Positions 27,630 to 35,968 of a DNA stretch of 41,898 nt are shown in pieces. Both the position numbers and the translations under genes were made by a program. Source of the stretch: Sergeia podlipaevii. Taxonomy: Eukaryota; Euglenozoa; Kinetoplastea; Trypanosomatida; Trypanosomatidae. The stretch covers positions 1 through 41,898 of the forward strand of contig JASANZ010002070.1 of NCBI GenBank assembly GCA_030849805.1, written 5' to 3'. The notes beneath the pieces were generated by a model. It had not been told where the DNA came from and searched no databases. It worked only from the letters and a program-made list of their open reading frames with translations. Numbering within the stretch: the stretch's first letter is position 1; each line of letters starts with the position of its first letter.

Positions 27630-29390
27630 ATGTCTCACTATGTTCCACCACACCGGCGTAAAGAGCTGGACGGCGCGGATCTCTCCAACGTGCAGTCTCA
27701 CGCGTTTCAGCAAGAAGCGTGGAGGGCACTGAGCCGCACCATCACCGCAATTATCAATCGCGTTAATAGTGAAAACATAGCCGACTCTGCGACAGAGCTC
27801 TTCCGTGAGAATATTGTGCGTGGCCGTGGGCTTCTCTCGAGAGCGCTCATGCGAACCCAACAGGTAGACTCTGATCTTACGCCCGTCCTGTGTGCACTTG
27901 TGAGTCGTGTGAACAAGGAGTTTCCAACTGTGATTCTCGTTCTGTGCAAGCGTCTCGTGGTGAATTGGACGCGCGCTCACCGCCGTAGGGACTGGGCTAC
28001 ACTTGAGAACATGAGCCTCTTCCTTGGATGGCTCTACAACTTTGAAGTAATCGATGTGATCGCGATTTATCAGATTATCAACGCTCATCTGTCATCTGAG
28101 ACGCGTGGTGAGGAGGACGTGGACCAGGCAGCGAAGGTGTTTCGCGCTACTTTTCGTGCCATGTCGCTGCGCTCTCGGCGCGAGTTCAACGAGGAAGTGC
28201 TCACTCCGTTCCGCGATCTTCTTGCCATGGATGACGATGACCTGCGCCTCTCGTCCCGCTCGCAAGCAGTTCTGGAAGCCTGTCTCAAGGAGGTGCAGCA
28301 GTGGGAAAGGGTTAAAGATGAGGTGGCCATTATTCCTGAGAATCTTATTCTTTTTGGTCTGAGCGAGCAGACCACACACAGTCTTGATATCGAGGAGAGG
28401 TACAACACCGAAGATGCACTGGATCGTTACGTGTATGATGCCGAGTATGAAAAACACGAGGACGACTACGAAGTCGCCCGCAAGGCGGTATTAGGAGATG
28501 ACTGGGAGATGGAGCTGCTGGAGGGGGTTGCTGCGGCTGAAGAAGAAGATGAGGAAGCCGAAGAGGCAGAGGAGGGCGGGGATGGCAACGAACATAGGGC
28601 TTATGGTGCTTCTCGCTCAGGTGAGGCGTCAACAACTAAGCATGTTGGTGGAACAGCGACGGCTTCCTCCTCCTCTGGAGCCACCTCCACAGATCACAGC
28701 AAGGCCCTCATTGACGAGGCAGAGCGCGAGGTACGCAAGGAGGTGTACATGGCCATACGGAGCAGCGTGCGCGCCGATGAGGCAGCACACAAAATATTGC
28801 GCGTCATGAAGCCTCACACGGAGCGCACCATCTGCTTCATGGTGGTCGAAGGGTGCTGTGAGGAGAGAACGTTCAAGCGGCTTTATGGCATGCTGGCAGA
28901 GCGACTGTGCAAGTCCAACGCTCGTTTCCAGTCTTTCTTTGTGGAATCCTTTCGCACGCGCTATCTTGATGCCAGTGAACTTAGCGCCAAGCAGATTGAG
29001 TACACGTGCGGCGTGTTCGTTCATCTGCTTCGTACAGACTCACTCTACTGGAGTCGCTGCTTCTCTGTGCTAGACATTGCCAACAATAATGAGTCGCAGC
29101 GTCTTTTTATTCAGTATCTGCTTCAAGGTCTCGCGGAGGAAATGAACATTCAGAAGCTTGCAGATCGATTTATAAGGGACAAGGAGCTCCGCGATAGCAC
29201 GGGCAAGCTTTTCCCCGTCACAGGTACTGTTGAAACCCTTGAGATGGCAATAAACATGTACGTCGCGATGGGGCTTGGAGCTCTTGCACAACCATTGCGT
29301 GCGGAACTGGACCGTAGGCGCGGGCTAGGACGAGACGGAAGAAAGCGGCTCCGCGACGGCAATGCTGACGACGACCGTGAATACATCTAG
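27630..29390 (+). CDS. CWC22: Pre-mRNA splicing factor CWC22 (MIF4G-MA3)
   Basis: 586 residues from ATG 27630 (MSHYVPPHRRKEL); the frame upstream starts only at TTG. The MIF4G domain covers about residues 20-260, with the CWC22 signature wording NSENIADSATELFRENIVRGRGLLSRALM and a run LCALVSRVNKEFPTVI. Then come the conserved linker (LDRYVYDAEYEKHEDDYE, KAVLGDDWE), an acidic low-complexity stretch at about 295-330 and a Ser/Thr-rich stretch, and the MA3 domain from about residue 365 (EVYMAIRSSVRADEAAHKIL, MVVEGCCEERTFKRLYGML, FVHLLRTDSLYW, YVAMGLGALAQPLRAEL). CWC22 is a spliceosome component that binds eIF4A3 and is needed for exon-junction-complex deposition. In a trypanosomatid, where nearly all splicing is in trans, it would act on spliced-leader addition. 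The yeast/human Arg-Ser-rich tail is absent; the end is short and basic/acidic. Confidence 0.88.
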   Translation: MSHYVPPHRRKELDGADLSNVQSHAFQQEAWRALSRTITAIINRVNSENIADSATELFRENIVRGRGLLSRALMRTQQVDSDLTPVLCALVSRVNKEFPTVILVLCKRLVVNWTRAHRRRDWATLENMSLFLGWLYNFEVIDVIAIYQIINAHLSSETRGEEDVDQAAKVFRATFRAMSLRSRREFNEEVLTPFRDLLAMDDDDLRLSSRSQAVLEACLKEVQQWERVKDEVAIIPENLILFGLSEQTTHSLDIEERYNTEDALDRYVYDAEYEKHEDDYEVARKAVLGDDWEMELLEGVAAAEEEDEEAEEAEEGGDGNEHRAYGASRSGEASTTKHVGGTATASSSSGATSTDHSKALIDEAEREVRKEVYMAIRSSVRADEAAHKILRVMKPHTERTICFMVVEGCCEERTFKRLYGMLAERLCKSNARFQSFFVESFRTRYLDASELSAKQIEYTCGVFVHLLRTDSLYWSRCFSVLDIANNNESQRLFIQYLLQGLAEEMNIQKLADRFIRDKELRDSTGKLFPVTGTVETLEMAINMYVAMGLGALAQPLRAELDRRRGLGRDGRKRLRDGNADDDREYI

Positions 29391-30038
29391 GCAGAAGGCT
29401 GTCTCTATCCTTTGGGGGGGGGAGTACAAGGAGAGATATCTAATTGAAGAGGTGAAGGCTAGTTCACCGCACTGTTTTTCGTTGTTGTTGTTCATAATGG
29501 TATGCGGTGGTCAACTTGACTCGGATAAAAAATTTCTTATTTTCTTCTAAAAAAAAAGGCAGATGAGAATTGTAGGACTTTGTCGACGTACTATTAGTCG
29601 AGTGTTTTTCTTTTGTGTGCGCTACTTCGTTTCTCAACTAAGTGTATCTCTTCTTTTTTTTTCTCCATCTCTTCATCCATTTCTTTATAACACTCTTTTT
29701 TTTTCCTGTACACAGTAATTCTTGTGGACTTACCAGTTGTGGTTTCTTCCTTCTATTTTCTATTTTCTTTTTTTTTTTCTATTGAGGGAGCGAAATCTTC
29801 CTATTGTGTATTGACGCATATCGATACAATAAAAGCAAAGCCGGACAATAGTCGGTGAAACTACGCATTTCTTTTTCTTTTTCTGTTATTTTTTTTTTGT
29901 ACACCCACACACACACATCGTTTCATTTTATCTGTAGATCAACGCACTATTTATTGCACTAACGACAAAGAAATATATATACTAGTTAGATCCCCCCCCT
30001 TTTTTTTGGACTGTAAAACAAATCGAGAGCAAAGAAAA
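29391..30038 (+). other. Intergenic spacer, T-rich
   Basis: The spacer contains GTT repeats at 29481-29492 in the probable 3' UTR of CWC22 and several T/C tracts. The tract CCCCCCCC plus T-run at 29993-30007 with AG at 30026-30029 is the likely acceptor for the next gene, followed by an A-rich leader. No gene seen. Confidence 0.65.
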
Positions 30039-31916
30039 ATGGCAGATTCTTCAAAGGGGACTCCATGCCGCAACTTTGTGCGTGTTCGCCCCTTCACAGA
30101 GAAAGAGGCTACTATTTGTCCAATGGACTGCCCGGTTCCACGTGAAGTGGTTACGTGGGACGGCAAGCATACGATTACTATTCTGGACCCGCAGGATGGC
30201 TTTCTTCCACGGAAGAACGGTACTTTTAACCCAGTAGACGTACTCTGGGGCTTCCAGGATGACGAGGGGAAGCAGCAAAAACTGTCCAAACAGAAGGATG
30301 TCTACGACACGGTTGTTCGCCCCAACATCAAGTCTATTGTGGAGGGGTACAATGCGGCCTTCTGCGTCGCCGGCGCGTCCAACAGCGGCCGGTTTTACAC
30401 CCTGTACGGCGACAGCGTGGATGGCCCCAACCGCGGTATCCTCCCCCGCTTCGCGGAGGACATTTTTGAGGCGTTTGACAAGCAGCGTCAGGACAACAGT
30501 ACCATTTGTGCCGAGGTGGAGGCAGTAGATATCTCGGGTGAGAGCTACGTAGACTTGCTTGCGATTCGTCGCAGGAGAGCAGGCTCTGTTTCCGCGAACG
30601 GTTTCTCTGGCGACGATACGTTGAAGCTTCAGAATGGCCGGGACGGCACCCGTCTTACGGGTGTGACGACCGTCGAGTTGAAGGGAGTTGCGGATTTTCG
30701 AGTTATTTTGAAACAGCTGTTACGCACCACGAGCACGCGGAACTGCACTCATACAGTAAGCATCCGCTTAACTGAAACATTTGAGTTTAACGACACTGAC
30801 CAAGGAGGGCAGTCCATCTGCAAGTCGCGCCGCGTGCACGTTTTGTTTGTTCTGCTGCGTAACATGCCTGCTGCTTTCCAGCGCATCATTGATATTGCAG
30901 TGGAGCACGATAGTGGAGAGAATCCTCTCGCCAAGGTACCTACTCGTGAGGCGGCTCTCACAAAACTCTTTCCCGATCTTTTCCAGCAGGGCTACCACCT
31001 CAATATCATCTCCTGCGTAAGCCCGTACTACGAGCATGTCCGCGAGGACATGAACACGATGCAGTTCTGTATGAAGGTGAGGAAGCTGCGTGGCAAGCCG
31101 AAGCTAAACCAAGATGAAAGCCTTGTGGAGATGCGGCGCCTCGCAGATGAGGTGAAGGGTCTCAAAGTGGAAGCCCGCAATCAATCTCACGCGATGAAGT
31201 TTATCCAAAAGGAGCTCAATGCGCGTGAGGTGGAGTTGATGAAGCAAGAGGCAGAGCACAACCAGGTGAAGCAGGAGATTGCTGAGACTGAGAAGGCCAT
31301 TGCGGAGGGCTCGTCAAAGCGGAAAGCGCAGATGGCGAGTATGAAGGAGGAAGGTGCTCGCATGGAGGCGGAGCTGGAAAGAGAGCGACTGCAAATGCGA
31401 GAAGTACAAGACACAAAGGCGACAAAGAAGACGGCAGTAGAGCAGAAGATGCGTGCGGCCGATGACGCCAAGGTGCGCACAGAGTCCTTTGAAAAAAAGA
31501 TAATCAAGCAGCGGAAAAACACATGTATCTATGAGCAGCGACTGAAGGAGTACGAGCAGGATGAGAAAGCTCTAAAGGCTTTGGAAGAAGCCAATCTAGA
31601 CCCTCCTGAGGTTCATGAGCGTAGGATCCTTGCTCAATCAGATTTGCATGTACCATCAGAGGCGGAACTGGCGAAGGTCAAGGCGGAGAAGCAGGTTTTT
31701 TTACCCTTGTGCGCAGACACCGACAAGCGGTACACTCTTGCGAAGGCGGAATACGAAAAGGCCATTGCTGCTGAGGAACCCTCGCGCCAGTGCGCCGTGC
31801 TCGAAGAGGAGATCGCGAAGCTTGAGAAGGAGATTGCTGATGTGCAGGCGGAGACGAGGCGTCTTCAGGCAGAAATCGATCAGAAGAAGTCCGAGTGCTC
31901 TTGCCGCCTCATGTAA
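30039..31916 (+). CDS. Kinesin-like protein A: degenerate motor, coiled coil, CaaX terminus
   Basis: 625 residues from ATG 30039 (MADSSKGTP). The kinesin motor fold is traceable over about residues 12-345: FVRVRPFTEKE, YDTVVRPNIKSIVEGYN, NRGILPRFAEDIFEAF, VPTREAALTKLFPDLF and a MNTMQFCMKVRKLRGKPKL ending. The P-loop, canonically GQTGSGKT, reads GASNSGRF at 112-119 (catalytic Lys to Arg, Thr to Phe). Switch I (SSRSH) and switch II (DLAGSE) are not recognisable; the switch II place reads FVLLRNMPA. ATP hydrolysis and motility are therefore unlikely. A long coiled coil (about 360-615) follows, and the protein ends CSCRLM, i.e. a CaaX box with X = Met, suited to farnesylation. Inference: a dimeric, membrane-tethered structural or microtubule-associated protein. 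Tandem paralogue at 32997-34775. Confidence 0.85.
   Translation: MADSSKGTPCRNFVRVRPFTEKEATICPMDCPVPREVVTWDGKHTITILDPQDGFLPRKNGTFNPVDVLWGFQDDEGKQQKLSKQKDVYDTVVRPNIKSIVEGYNAAFCVAGASNSGRFYTLYGDSVDGPNRGILPRFAEDIFEAFDKQRQDNSTICAEVEAVDISGESYVDLLAIRRRRAGSVSANGFSGDDTLKLQNGRDGTRLTGVTTVELKGVADFRVILKQLLRTTSTRNCTHTVSIRLTETFEFNDTDQGGQSICKSRRVHVLFVLLRNMPAAFQRIIDIAVEHDSGENPLAKVPTREAALTKLFPDLFQQGYHLNIISCVSPYYEHVREDMNTMQFCMKVRKLRGKPKLNQDESLVEMRRLADEVKGLKVEARNQSHAMKFIQKELNAREVELMKQEAEHNQVKQEIAETEKAIAEGSSKRKAQMASMKEEGARMEAELERERLQMREVQDTKATKKTAVEQKMRAADDAKVRTESFEKKIIKQRKNTCIYEQRLKEYEQDEKALKALEEANLDPPEVHERRILAQSDLHVPSEAELAKVKAEKQVFLPLCADTDKRYTLAKAEYEKAIAAEEPSRQCAVLEEEIAKLEKEIADVQAETRRLQAEIDQKKSECSCRLM
30074..30522 (+). 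repeat. Near-identical block shared with the second kinesin-like gene (copy 1)
   Basis: This block aligns without gaps to 33035-33483, with roughly 20-25 mismatches by eye, about a third of them in one cluster (30190-30217). Synonymous sites are mostly identical, while the rest of the two genes is clearly diverged and has indels. This is the expected trace of gene conversion. Confidence 0.8.
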
Positions 31917-32996
31917 GGTTGAGTAGCATCGTTCTCGCCTTCCGCTGCGTTTTGATGTGGGGGTGCTTTGCGAGTAATGGCATGGAGAAAAAGTAGATAG
32001 AAACATTTTAATACTTGTTTGTGTGCGTGTGTTTATGGTTTATACTGACAAGAAAGCAATACAGCGACGACTCTTCACTGGAAGAGTAAAAGAAGTTGCA
32101 TCAAAGATTAATGCGCGAACGTCTCTTTCTCTCATTTTTTTTCTGTCTAGAAAATTGCCTACTACTTTGCCGTAGCGTCGTTTGATCTTGTTCCTTCTAT
32201 TCTCCTTTCGTCATTTATGTACTTGGGTTGTACTTCTGACGATCTAATCAAAACCAAACGGCGCTACCACAGGGGAAAAAATAGAGAAAGAACCGTGTCA
32301 GCAATGAGTGATTTTCCATCTCAATGGCACGTTTTTTCATTGCTTTCTGTGTTTTTTTTTTAAAAAAAAAAACTGAAATTGCTTTTAAGCGCTCTGTGGA
32401 GCGATTGCTGCTGTAGACTCTTCCCTTATTCCTTCAAAGCATTGTTGATGAGATGTTTAGTGCATCAAAATAAAATAGTTTGCTTTCCTTTTGTCGTTGC
32501 TCTTCGCTTTGTTACTATATTTTTCTCTCTACCTTTTCGCTGAGAAGACGTGCATCGTGTTTCAAAGGGTGTCGAAATGCACTAAAGTGAATCTATAGTT
32601 GTTTCAGCACTGTGTATTTTTTTTTTTCTTTCCCTCTCCGGCATTGTCAAAATTCATCAGAAGCAAATCTCAGAAGTCGTTATCTGAAAAACTTTGTCTT
32701 CTTTGCTTTGAGTTTCAATTGAAAACTTCTATGTCCTTCTATTTTTTTTTTTTTAAATAGCTTGATACTGTTACTTTTGATTTTCTTTTCCCTCTTTTTT
32801 TTCTTCACGAGCAACTTGTATGCCAATCATTTAAATTTGAAATCATTACTTGAGTAGCATCGTCTTTTTATATATATATACATCTTCATTATCGTTACTG
32901 TTGTTACTATTACTGCCCTTTTTTTTTCTGTAGAATTCAAAAAGAAAAGAGTATATATAGGGGAGCAATACGTCTTAACAAGCACGGTGATACACA
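31917..32996 (+). other. Spacer between the kinesin-like genes
   Basis: AT-rich spacer of 1.08 kb. It contains a clear pyrimidine tract at about 32188-32215 that belongs to no recognised gene, a 48-codon frame from ATG 32217 to TAA 32361-32363, a T/A palindrome at 32352-32372 and a small hairpin (CGCTC/GAGCG) at 32390-32403. No recognised gene. Confidence 0.6.
32914..32933 (+). promoter_or_regulatory. Predicted spliced-leader acceptor
   Basis: GCCC followed by nine T, CTGT and AG at 32932-32933. The 63-nt leader to ATG 32997 has no other ATG, so this supports the chosen start of the second kinesin-like gene. Confidence 0.7.
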
Positions 32997-34775
32997 ATGG
33001 CTGACAAAAATAACAAGGGAACTCCAAGTAGCAGCTTTGTGCGTGTTCGCCCCTTCACAGAGAAAGAGGCTACTATTTGTCCAATGGACTGCCCGGTTCC
33101 ACGTGAAGTGGTTACGTGGGACGGCAAGCATACGATTACTATTCTGGACCCTGAAGACGCCTTCTATCCACGCGACAACGGTACTTTTAACCCAGTAGAC
33201 GTACTCTGGGGCTTCCAGGATGACGAGGGGAAGCAGCAAAAACTGTCCAACCAGAAGGATGTCTACGATACGGTTGTTCGCCCCAACATCAAGTCTATTG
33301 TGGAAGGGTACAATGCGGCCTTCTGCGTCGCTGGTGCGTCCAACAGCGGTCGTTTTTACACCCTTTACGGCGACAGCGTGGATGGCCCCAATCGCGGTAT
33401 CCTTCCCCGCTTCGCGGAGGACATTTTTGAGGCGTTTGACAAGCAGCGTCAGGACAACAGTACCATTTGTGCCGAGGTGGAGGTGATTGACATCTCCAAT
33501 GAGAACTACGTAGACGTACTTGCGCCACATCGTGCAAGGGCAACCTCTGTCACTTCTGGCGACGATACGTTGAAGCTTCAGAATGGTCCACAAGGCATGC
33601 GTCTATCCGGAGCCAAGTCGATTGAACTGAGTGGACCAGCGCAGCTGCGCACTATTCTTTTGAAGGCGATGCGCGTGATTCGCAAGAGCGCCACCACCCA
33701 CACAGTAAGCATTCGCTTCACGGAGACTTTTGAGTTCAGTGATCCCGAGCAATCAGGTGCCCCAGTTAGCAAGTCCCGCCGCGTTCAGGTACTCTTTGTA
33801 CTGCTGCGCAGCCCTCCTGCTGCTTTCCAGCGTGTGTTTGACGTCGCTGTGGAACACGATAGTGGGGAGAATCCTAACGCAAAGGTTCCAGTTCGTGAGA
33901 CCGCTCTCACAAAGCTTTTTCCTGATCTCTTTCAGCAGGGCTTCAACCTTTCCTTCGTCTCCTGTATAAGCCCGTTCTTCCAGCATATGCGCGACACCAT
34001 GACAACAATGCAGTTCAGTATGAAGGTGAGCAAGCTGCGTGGCAAGCCGAAGCTCAGCCAGGATAAGAGCCTCATTGCGATGCGCCGCCTTGACGAAGAA
34101 GTGAAGGATCTCAAGCTGGAAGCGCGCAAGCACAGCGCGGCGGCAACCCTTGTGCAGCGGGAGTTGAACGCGCGTGAGGTGCAGTTGATGAAGCAAGAGG
34201 CGGAACATAACCGTGTGTCGCAGGAGGTTGTACGGACCAAGAAAGAGCTAGCTACTCTGACTGCAAAGCGCAAGTCGGAGCAAGAGGCGAACGAGGCACT
34301 CTACAGGGAATTGGACGCCGCAGCGAACGTGCATTCGCGTGTCAAGGTGATAGAAGATAAGATTGCCAAGCAGAATGAAAACACCCAGGTCCATGAGCGT
34401 CGTCTCCAGCAGTACAAGGATGAGGAGGACGCGGTCAAGTACACTGAGATCTTCAACTTAGACTCTCCTGACATCCAGGAGCGAAAGATTATCGAGAATT
34501 CCTCGTTTGTCAAGGGAGCTCAGAATGAGCTGAACGCTATCAAGAAGGAGGAGAAGGATGTGCTAGCCCCAGGGGAAACTGACAAGCGCATCAACTCTTT
34601 ACAGACGGAGTACAACAAAGCCAGTAAGGAGGAAGCCCCGCGCCGCGAGCGTGCTGCTTTGGAGGCAGAGATAGCGAGGCTGGAGAAGGAAATCGCTGAC
34701 ACTGAGGCAGAAACGAAGCGGCTTCAGGCAGAAGTTGACCAGAAGGGTGCTCAATGTGCATGCCGCATCATGTAA
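32997..34775 (+). CDS. Kinesin-like protein B: degenerate motor, coiled coil, CaaX terminus
   Basis: 592 residues from ATG 32997 (MADKNNKGTP), the tandem paralogue of the gene at 30039. The motor region is colinear with copy A. The P-loop again reads GASNSGRF (113-120), switch I reads KSATTHTVS and the switch II place reads FVLLRSPPA, so the ATPase motifs are lost in both copies. The coiled coil (about 355-585) is some 30 residues shorter than in A, and the terminus is CACRIM, again a CaaX box with X = Met and another Cys two residues earlier. Retention of the CaaX form in both diverged tails (CRLM, CRIM) suggests that it is functional. The first part is almost identical to A at DNA level. 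Same family, same caveats: the motor fold is seen, loss of ATPase is inferred from motifs, and the location is unknown. Confidence 0.85.
   Translation: MADKNNKGTPSSSFVRVRPFTEKEATICPMDCPVPREVVTWDGKHTITILDPEDAFYPRDNGTFNPVDVLWGFQDDEGKQQKLSNQKDVYDTVVRPNIKSIVEGYNAAFCVAGASNSGRFYTLYGDSVDGPNRGILPRFAEDIFEAFDKQRQDNSTICAEVEVIDISNENYVDVLAPHRARATSVTSGDDTLKLQNGPQGMRLSGAKSIELSGPAQLRTILLKAMRVIRKSATTHTVSIRFTETFEFSDPEQSGAPVSKSRRVQVLFVLLRSPPAAFQRVFDVAVEHDSGENPNAKVPVRETALTKLFPDLFQQGFNLSFVSCISPFFQHMRDTMTTMQFSMKVSKLRGKPKLSQDKSLIAMRRLDEEVKDLKLEARKHSAAATLVQRELNAREVQLMKQEAEHNRVSQEVVRTKKELATLTAKRKSEQEANEALYRELDAAANVHSRVKVIEDKIAKQNENTQVHERRLQQYKDEEDAVKYTEIFNLDSPDIQERKIIENSSFVKGAQNELNAIKKEEKDVLAPGETDKRINSLQTEYNKASKEEAPRRERAALEAEIARLEKEIADTEAETKRLQAEVDQKGAQCACRIM
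33035..33483 (+). repeat. Near-identical block shared with the first kinesin-like gene (copy 2)
   Basis: Counterpart of 30074-30522 at a constant offset of 2961. A second, short identical stretch follows at 33554-33586 (copy 1 at about 30605-30637), after which identity drops. Confidence 0.8.
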
Positions 34776-35238
34776 GGAAGAAAATAAAAAAGGGACATTT
34801 TTCTTGTATCTTTTTTTTCTATTTATTGGTTACCACAGTAGTGCAGGGGCACCAACACGAAGAGAAATGAAAATGAGGAAAGTATATTCGTAAAAAAGAA
34901 GAACAGAACAATTCGTTATCAACAAGGAAACAATTAGCTCTTCATGATCAGCGTGCTTTATACAATCAATCGATCTACAGGAAAAGCAAACATGTTTCAC
35001 AAACGACATCTATTTTTTTCTTCTGGGGTGGCAGCATAAAAGCAGAACGATATTATGCAGCATGGAGTTCTCTTTTTTCAAAAAAAAAAAAAGAAAAAAA
35101 GCGTAAATTTCACCTCTTTGTTTTAGAAAGAGAATCTTTCATATTTTGTATTACAACACTGTATTACTTTTATTACTATTATTATTCACTGTACGCGTGT
35201 GTGTCAAGTTGCATTTCTAGGAAGGGAAAATTGGCAAA

Positions 35239-35421
35239 ATGAATGTCTCTCTCTCTCGCGTGATTTACCAGGCGCGGTTATACAGTGTTCACTTCCCTTC
35301 GCCACTGCTCTTGGGGCGTCAATGTCATTCACGCTTCTTCTTCATTTTCTCTGTACTGCGAAATGAAAGCAGTTGTGTTTTTTTTTCTGTACTTTTTTTA
35401 AAATATATATTTGTGTTGTGA
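35239..35421 (+). CDS. Candidate small protein (60 aa), low confidence
   Basis: ATG 35239 in the context GGCAAAATGA lies 18 nt after GCATTTCTAG (AG 35219-35220), a plausible spliced-leader acceptor. The first part (MNVSLSRVIYQARLYSV) is basic and could be a mitochondrial targeting peptide; the second part is hydrophobic (FFFIFSVL, CVFFSVLFLKYIFVL). The first 100 nt are less AT-rich than the flanks. The hydrophobic tail comes partly from T-runs, so it may be spurious. No family recognised. Confidence 0.2.
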   Translation: MNVSLSRVIYQARLYSVHFPSPLLLGRQCHSRFFFIFSVLRNESSCVFFSVLFLKYIFVL

Positions 35422-35464
35422 AAATATGCTCAAAGCCGATTTTTTTAGTCGAGAAGAAAAAAAA

Positions 35465-35659
35465 ATGGATGTGCATCGCGGGACAGAAAAGCGCCTGATT
35501 ATATGTATTTCTTCTTCTTATATGTATTTTCTCTTTTTCCTTCTGGTAGGATTTACATTCGAGCCAGATACATTGTTCTTTTCTTTCTTTTCCCTGCGCT
35601 ATTATTGCAAACAAAGAAAAAAAATCTTTCAAAAGCACTTTGCTCATGGTTTCTATTAA
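35465..35659 (+). CDS. Candidate small membrane protein (64 aa), low confidence
   Basis: ATG 35465 follows an A-rich leader like those of four confident genes here, and a T-run plus AG at 35447-35448 lies 16 nt upstream. The predicted product has a charged start (MDVHRGTEKRL), a hydrophobic stretch (YMYFLFFLLVGF) and a basic end (YYCKQRKKIFQKH), i.e. a single-span membrane protein. T-rich sequence can generate such frames by chance. No family recognised. Confidence 0.2.
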   Translation: MDVHRGTEKRLIICISSSYMYFLFFLLVGFTFEPDTLFFSFFSLRYYCKQRKKIFQKHFAHGFY

Positions 35660-35897
35660 TGAAGAGAAGCCAATATATCCCCTTTTACACCCAAGGAGCA
35701 AGTTGATACTCTGCAACAGCTTCAGTTATTTCTTTTTTATTTCTTTTTTTTTCTCTTGCAATTTACTTATTTTAAAAATAGATATAGTGTCTTGACAACA
35801 TAGTCATTATCGTATTTTCATTTTTATTATTTTTGTTGTTTATCTGAAAATCAAACGCAGGGCTATTTCTTTTATTATTATTATTTTGCGCATTGGC

Positions 35898-35918
35898 ACT
35901 CTTTTGTTGTTGCTATAG
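35898..35918 (+). promoter_or_regulatory. Predicted spliced-leader acceptor
   Basis: CTCTTTTGTTGTTGCTAT is followed by AG at 35917-35918. The 50-nt leader is T- then A-rich and has no ATG before 35969. Confidence 0.6.
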
Positions 35919-35968
35919 AAGGAACTCTTCTTGTTATTTTATTTCTAAAAAAAAGGAAAAAAAGAAAA

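Larger units (their letters stand above)
34776..35968 (+). other. Long intergenic spacer with two candidate small ORFs
   Basis: 1.19 kb, one of the longest spacers in the window. Most is T/A-rich, but two less AT-rich patches carry ATG-initiated frames (35239-35421 and 35465-35659), each with a pyrimidine-AG element just upstream. The acceptor for the VHS gene is at 35917-35918. Confidence 0.6.

Noticed and set aside
32352..32372. T10/A11 palindrome that could be a terminator hairpin
   Set aside because: T- and A-runs are everywhere in the spacers, and intrinsic terminators are not expected inside a polycistronic unit.
32937..33593. 218-codon minus-strand frame across the start of the second kinesin-like gene, with a similar frame opposite the first copy
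   Set aside because: The similarity between the two antisense frames follows from the near-identical sense sequence; it is not independent evidence.
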